The notes under the pieces are model-generated. The model was not told where the DNA came from, searched no databases, and worked only from the letters and a program-made list of their open reading frames with translations. Of a stretch of 64,000 nt of DNA, positions 60,752 to 64,000 are shown one piece after another. Each line of letters begins with the position of its first letter. Position 1 is the first letter of the stretch. Source of the stretch: Kaistella haifensis DSM 19056 (GTDB lineage: Bacteria; Bacteroidota; Bacteroidia; Flavobacteriales; Weeksellaceae); assembly GCF_000735695.2 (NCBI RefSeq), contig NZ_JASZ02000005.1, forward strand, positions 1-64,000, written 5' to 3'. The position numbers and the translations under genes are program-made.

Positions 60752-62568
60752 TGGAAGCGCTGCTCATCTATTTCGGGAAAGTTTTTTTGGCTTCGGGTGT
60801 ACTATTTTTGTACTATCAGTTGTTCTTAAAAGACAAGACGTTTCATCATTACAACCGCTTCTATTTGCTGGGAGTTTTGATGTTGAGTATGATACTACCC
60901 TTTTTTAAAATAAGTTATTTTACAATTGAGGTAAATACAGATATTTATTTATTATATAGCAAGTTACAAAATTTTAACTCTACTAAAACTTTAAGTCATG
61001 ATTTCCCTTATTCTCAACTTATTGCTTGCCTTATTGGATTGGTTTCTGTCTTTTGTTTAGGCAAATTATTCTACGGAATTTTCAAGATTCAGCAACTGAC
61101 AAAGGAATTTCCTCAAGAACATTTCGAAGGCATTTCCTTTTACCAAACCAACCTTTCCGAAGCGCCTTTTTCTTTCTTCAAGAATCTGTTTTGGAAAGAT
61201 TCCATTCTCATTCATTCCGATTTGGGACGCCAAATTCTGAAGCATGAAATGGTACACATCGAACAGAAACATTCGCGAGACAAAATTTTCACCGAGATGG
61301 TAACCGCTGTGTTTTGGTGGAATCCCGTTTTTCATCTCATCAAAAAAGAAATCAGTTTAATACACGAATATTTGGCCGATAAAAAAGCCATTAAAAATTC
61401 GGACACGAAAGCATTTGCGCAGATGCTTTTGGCGAGTCACTTTTCCGGAACACAGTTACCCGCAACCAGTCCGTTTCTTAATTCTAACCTCAAAAAAAGA
61501 TTAACAATGCTTAAAAAATCAAAAACAAAATACAGTTATGCGCGGAGATTACTTGCATTGCCACTTCTATTTGCGCTCGCTTTCATCTATATGATTAATG
61601 CGAAAAACAAAGAAATCACCAAAACCAATTTGGAAATCGAACAAATGGTTGCCGAGATTAAAAAAGATACGATCACACCGAAAGACGCTGCACAAGGAAC
61701 TGACGGAACCGAGATTCAGAAGCAAAATTCGGAATTATTCACCTACAACGATTCTTTAAATGAAACTGCTTTGAAAAACATTCAGAATAAAATTGCTCAA
61801 AAGCAAAAACTGATGGAACCTTACAAAGAATTGATGCTTAAAAAGAACGAAGAAGGCCTGAAAATCAGCAAGGAAATGCGAGCAAAATCGGAAGAATTGC
61901 AAAAACTTTCCATGAAAAAAGATTTCGAAAGCCCTAGATTTAAAGATCTCGAAAAGGAAATGAAAGTATTGGATGGGAAAATGAGTGAAATCTTCGACAC
62001 CGAAGAATTCAAAAACAACCAAAAAGTGCTCGAACTGAAATTTATAGAACTGGATCAACTTTACGCTAAAATGGATGATTATTACAACTCTGATGCGTTT
62101 AAATTAAAAATAAAAGATGCAGAAGAACGCGCAAAAGAAGCGGAGAAAAAATTCAATTCACCTGAATTTAAAAAGAAAATGATGGACGCTGAACTTAAAA
62201 TGAAGGAAGCGGAGAAAAAATGGAATTCACCTGAATTTAAAAGAAAAATAAAGGAAGCCGAAAAACGTGCGAAAGAAGCAGAAAAGATGATCAATTCTCC
62301 GGAATTCAAAAAGAAAATTGCTGATGCGGAAGCCAAAGCAAAAATCGCTGCCGAACAAGCCAATTCGAGAATTATCGTTCTTAATAATCAGAACAAAAAC
62401 GGAAACATTTTGACGGATGACAACATCAAAATCTTCATCGATGGAAAACCGGTGAGCAAAACTGAAATGGATCAATTTCCGCCAGAAAAAATCGAGAAAA
62501 TGGAAGTCTTCAAAAAAGGATTCCACGGAAACACCAACGCAGAAATCCGCATCACCACCAAAAAATAA
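60751..62568 (+). CDS. BlaR1-type M56 metalloprotease with repeat-rich C-terminal domain
   Basis: A 605-residue membrane protein. Helices at residues 1-25, 36-55, 88-110 and after 260 surround the M56 protease with zinc motif HEMVH (165-169) and the third ligand region EYLAD (206-210). The C-terminal part has no penicillin-sensor domain as in BlaR1; residues 290-540 are a charged coiled coil with three near-identical units of about 22 residues around AEKKFNSPEFKKK, AEKKWNSPEFKRK and AEKMINSPEFKKK. The end (DDNIKIFIDGKPVSKTEMDQ and VFKKGFHGNTNAEIRITTK) looks like a TonB-receptor plug segment, as seen in other Bacteroidota M56 proteins. It probably cleaves the repressor upon a periplasmic signal. 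Confidence 0.87.
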   Translation: MEALLIYFGKVFLASGVLFLYYQLFLKDKTFHHYNRFYLLGVLMLSMILPFFKISYFTIEVNTDIYLLYSKLQNFNSTKTLSHDFPYSQLIACLIGLVSVFCLGKLFYGIFKIQQLTKEFPQEHFEGISFYQTNLSEAPFSFFKNLFWKDSILIHSDLGRQILKHEMVHIEQKHSRDKIFTEMVTAVFWWNPVFHLIKKEISLIHEYLADKKAIKNSDTKAFAQMLLASHFSGTQLPATSPFLNSNLKKRLTMLKKSKTKYSYARRLLALPLLFALAFIYMINAKNKEITKTNLEIEQMVAEIKKDTITPKDAAQGTDGTEIQKQNSELFTYNDSLNETALKNIQNKIAQKQKLMEPYKELMLKKNEEGLKISKEMRAKSEELQKLSMKKDFESPRFKDLEKEMKVLDGKMSEIFDTEEFKNNQKVLELKFIELDQLYAKMDDYYNSDAFKLKIKDAEERAKEAEKKFNSPEFKKKMMDAELKMKEAEKKWNSPEFKRKIKEAEKRAKEAEKMINSPEFKKKIADAEAKAKIAAEQANSRIIVLNNQNKNGNILTDDNIKIFIDGKPVSKTEMDQFPPEKIEKMEVFKKGFHGNTNAEIRITTKK

Positions 62569-62574
62569 TCCACC

Positions 62575-62612
62575 AAAATGCCAGATTTTTATTTTAAAAT
62601 GATGGCATTTTT
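62575..62612 (+). terminator. Terminator behind the M56 gene
   Basis: AAAATGCCA and TGGCATTTTTT arms around a loop of about 18 bases; T6 tract follows. Confidence 0.6.
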
Positions 62613-62635
62613 TCTATCTTTAATGAAAATCAACT

Positions 62636-63499
62636 ATGAAAAAATACATCGCATTCTTTGTTTTGATAAGCAATCTTTTTATTGCTCAAAACCAACGATT
62701 CAGCTATCAATACCAATTTGTAAAAGACACTTTAAACAAACAAGAAATCACCAAAGAACTGATGAATCTTGATATTGTGAAAGAAGGTTCCGTTTTTTAT
62801 AGTCGCGATGTGTATGTTTCGGATTCCATCATGAATGCTTATTTCGAAAATCAAATTAAAACGACCGGCTCCATGAATGTGGATGCTAAAATAATGTCGC
62901 AAAGAAAAGGAAGTGTGAAATACAAAATCTTAAAAACATACCCTGATTTTAAAATATTCTCCTCTCTAAACATTGGAATCGATTCTTATAAAGTTACAGA
63001 CGACCGAAAAATCGTTTGGAAAATACTACCCGACCAACAGAAAATCGGAGAATTCAATGCTCAAAAAGCAACAACAGAATTTGCGGGAAGACAATGGGTA
63101 GCTTGGTTTTCCACGGAATTGCCTTTCCAAGATGGTCCTTACAAATTTCACGGTTTGCCGGGGTTAATTGTAAAACTTGAAGACCGCACCAAAACGCATC
63201 AATTTGAACTCATCGGGGTTTCTAAATTCACGCCTAACCCCGAAAAAACTTCCGAATTTATCGTGAAAAATAAAGAAATTGAAATCAATCAGAAGCAGTA
63301 CAAAAAAATCTTTTTGGAAAACCGAAATGATCCAGCAAAAGTAATGAAACAAGCGATCGCAAATGGAGCAATCATTCAATTGACCGATCCTAACGGAAAC
63401 AAAATCAGTACCGCCGAAATGATTAAAAACAAAGAGCAAAACGCGAAAGCCAACAATGCGAAAGACAATAACCTTATCGAACTCGATTTGTTGCAGTAA
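62636..63499 (+). CDS. GLPGLI family protein
   Basis: A 287-residue exported protein with signal peptide (MKKYIAFFVLISNLFIAQ) of the Bacteroidota GLPGLI family, named for the motif seen here as KFHGLPGLIVKLED around residues 182-195. Before it are strands such as KVTDDRKIVWKILPDQQKIGEFNAQKATTEFAGRQWVAWFSTELPF, also typical. The function is unknown. These genes often accompany M56 proteases or TonB receptors; here it follows the blaI/M56 pair behind a terminator. Confidence 0.92.
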   Translation: MKKYIAFFVLISNLFIAQNQRFSYQYQFVKDTLNKQEITKELMNLDIVKEGSVFYSRDVYVSDSIMNAYFENQIKTTGSMNVDAKIMSQRKGSVKYKILKTYPDFKIFSSLNIGIDSYKVTDDRKIVWKILPDQQKIGEFNAQKATTEFAGRQWVAWFSTELPFQDGPYKFHGLPGLIVKLEDRTKTHQFELIGVSKFTPNPEKTSEFIVKNKEIEINQKQYKKIFLENRNDPAKVMKQAIANGAIIQLTDPNGNKISTAEMIKNKEQNAKANNAKDNNLIELDLLQ

Positions 63500-63588
63500 T
63501 CATTTATTTTACTGATAATTTTCATATCATCATTGAAAGATATTTTCCTTAACTTTAATCTATCAAAAATCCATAAAAATTTAAAGTC

Positions 63589-63825
63589 ATGGAAAATCAC
63601 AACCTCACCCACGAATTCCCTGAACTGGAAGAAAAAATCAATCAATTAAAGCTGGATGACGAAAATTTCAGGAAGATGTATGTGAATTATGAAGAAGTGA
63701 ACGCGCTCATTCAGCATTACGAAGAAGGCGAACAAAACCACACTACCGACGAACACCTCACCGATCTGCGCAAAAAAAGAATGCATTTGAAGGATGATTT
63801 GTATGTTTTTCTTAGAAGCAATTAA
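63589..63825 (+). CDS. YdcH/DUF465-family small helical protein
   Basis: A 78-residue, fully helical, charged protein. The start NLTHEFPELEEKINQLKLDDENFRKMYVNYEEVNALI and the end HLTDLRKKRMHLKDDLYVFLRS match the DUF465/YdcH family, short coiled-coil proteins of unknown role. The gene has its own ATG behind AAAATTTAAAGTC; no -7 box was identified with confidence. Confidence 0.88.
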   Translation: MENHNLTHEFPELEEKINQLKLDDENFRKMYVNYEEVNALIQHYEEGEQNHTTDEHLTDLRKKRMHLKDDLYVFLRSN

Positions 63826-63859
63826 TTGATAAACCTTTAGCAATAATCAAATTAACACT

Positions 63860-64000
63860 TTGATTATCAAACAATTTACCGATTCAATAAAAAGTGTTTT
63901 CACTTATTATAAAGAGATTGTCCAGCAATCCAAAAGCGGCGAAGTGAGTCGCTTTTTTGTTGCGAAAATCTTTCATTTTAAGTTGATAATTTCGATTTTC
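63860..64000 (+). CDS. Possible partial coding region running off the right edge
   Basis: From a TTG at 63860 a frame of 47 codons stays open to the last base (start LIIKQFTDSIKSVFTYYKEI, ending in a hydrophobic stretch FKLIISIF). The composition looks protein-like, with an amphipathic start and a possible membrane segment at the edge. Against it: no ATG, no clear -7 box, and the hairpin-like AAAAGCG/CGCTTTTTT at 63931-63957, which could equally be the terminator of the preceding gene. It cannot be decided without the next bases. Confidence 0.3.
   Translation, partial: MIIKQFTDSIKSVFTYYKEIVQQSKSGEVSRFFVAKIFHFKLIISIF

Noticed and set aside
63892-63905. AAGTG-TTTT-CACTT as an eighth copy of the regulon motif
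   Set aside because: It is a perfect dyad preceded by an A tract, but the GG and CC at the ends are missing and no TAnnTTTG box lies at 22-23 or 71 bp; it also falls in a possible coding frame.

Overview
The window is AT-rich chromosomal DNA of a flavobacterium (Bacteroidota, Weeksellaceae/Chryseobacterium-like; an inference). The signs are: many -7 promoter boxes of the Bacteroidota form TAnnTTTG instead of sigma70 boxes; a PorQ type IX secretion protein; TamL; GLPGLI and DUF2723 proteins; an atpD-atpC pair apart from the other ATP synthase genes; a very short AtpC; and a likely sulfonolipid gene pair. No rRNA, tRNA, CRISPR array or prophage was seen. The only mobile DNA is the 3' end of an IS5-type element at the left edge.

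Layout. 1-1000: IS end and a YflT-like stress gene. 1000-6100 (minus): gpmI, a GNAT gene, two candidate small RNAs, and a four-gene signalling operon (lipoprotein, multi-pass membrane protein, HisKA_3 kinase, NarL-type regulator). 6190-9560 (plus): YggS, a sigma-54 type activator without a DNA-binding domain, a MATE exporter. 9560-10056: a 21-bp tandem repeat. 10056-16314 (minus): tetR, tolC, adaptor and RND pump. 16594-22168 (plus): the curli locus: curlin, second curlin-like subunit, csgE, csgF, csgG and a propeller lipoprotein, facing a CsgD-like regulator (22233-22892). 23000-36375: holB, an outer-membrane protein gene with lptC, anmK, a GNAT-nitrilase fusion, kdsA with a TonB receptor, DUF1697 and a DUF2723 glycosyltransferase. 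36585-41784: cysteine/cysteate synthase-like gene, acyltransferase, GreA/Rnk-like gene, radical SAM gene. 41838-53851: atpDC, ribF, frr/pyrH, porQ, cmk, YtxH/holin-like envelope genes, an rRNA/tRNA methyltransferase and tamL. 53915-60189 (minus): parE-x-parC and ychF. 60386-64000: blaI/blaR-like pair, a GLPGLI protein, a YdcH-like protein and a possible partial gene at the edge.

The most interesting feature is a candidate regulon. Seven intergenic sites share an A5-6 tract followed by GGGT and a dyad close to GGGTG-TTTT-CACCC. They lie before the YflT-like gene, the signalling operon, each of two tandem small-RNA units just behind the response-regulator gene, the curlin gene, the csgB-like/csgEFG operon and the CsgD-like regulator. 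In five of them the 14-bp core sits 22-23 bp upstream of a TAnnTTTG-type box; in the two curli promoters it sits exactly 71 bp upstream. This points to one LuxR-family regulator tying a sensor operon, small RNAs and a CsgD-like factor to curli production. The pattern is read directly from the sequence; the binding protein and the small RNAs are inference.
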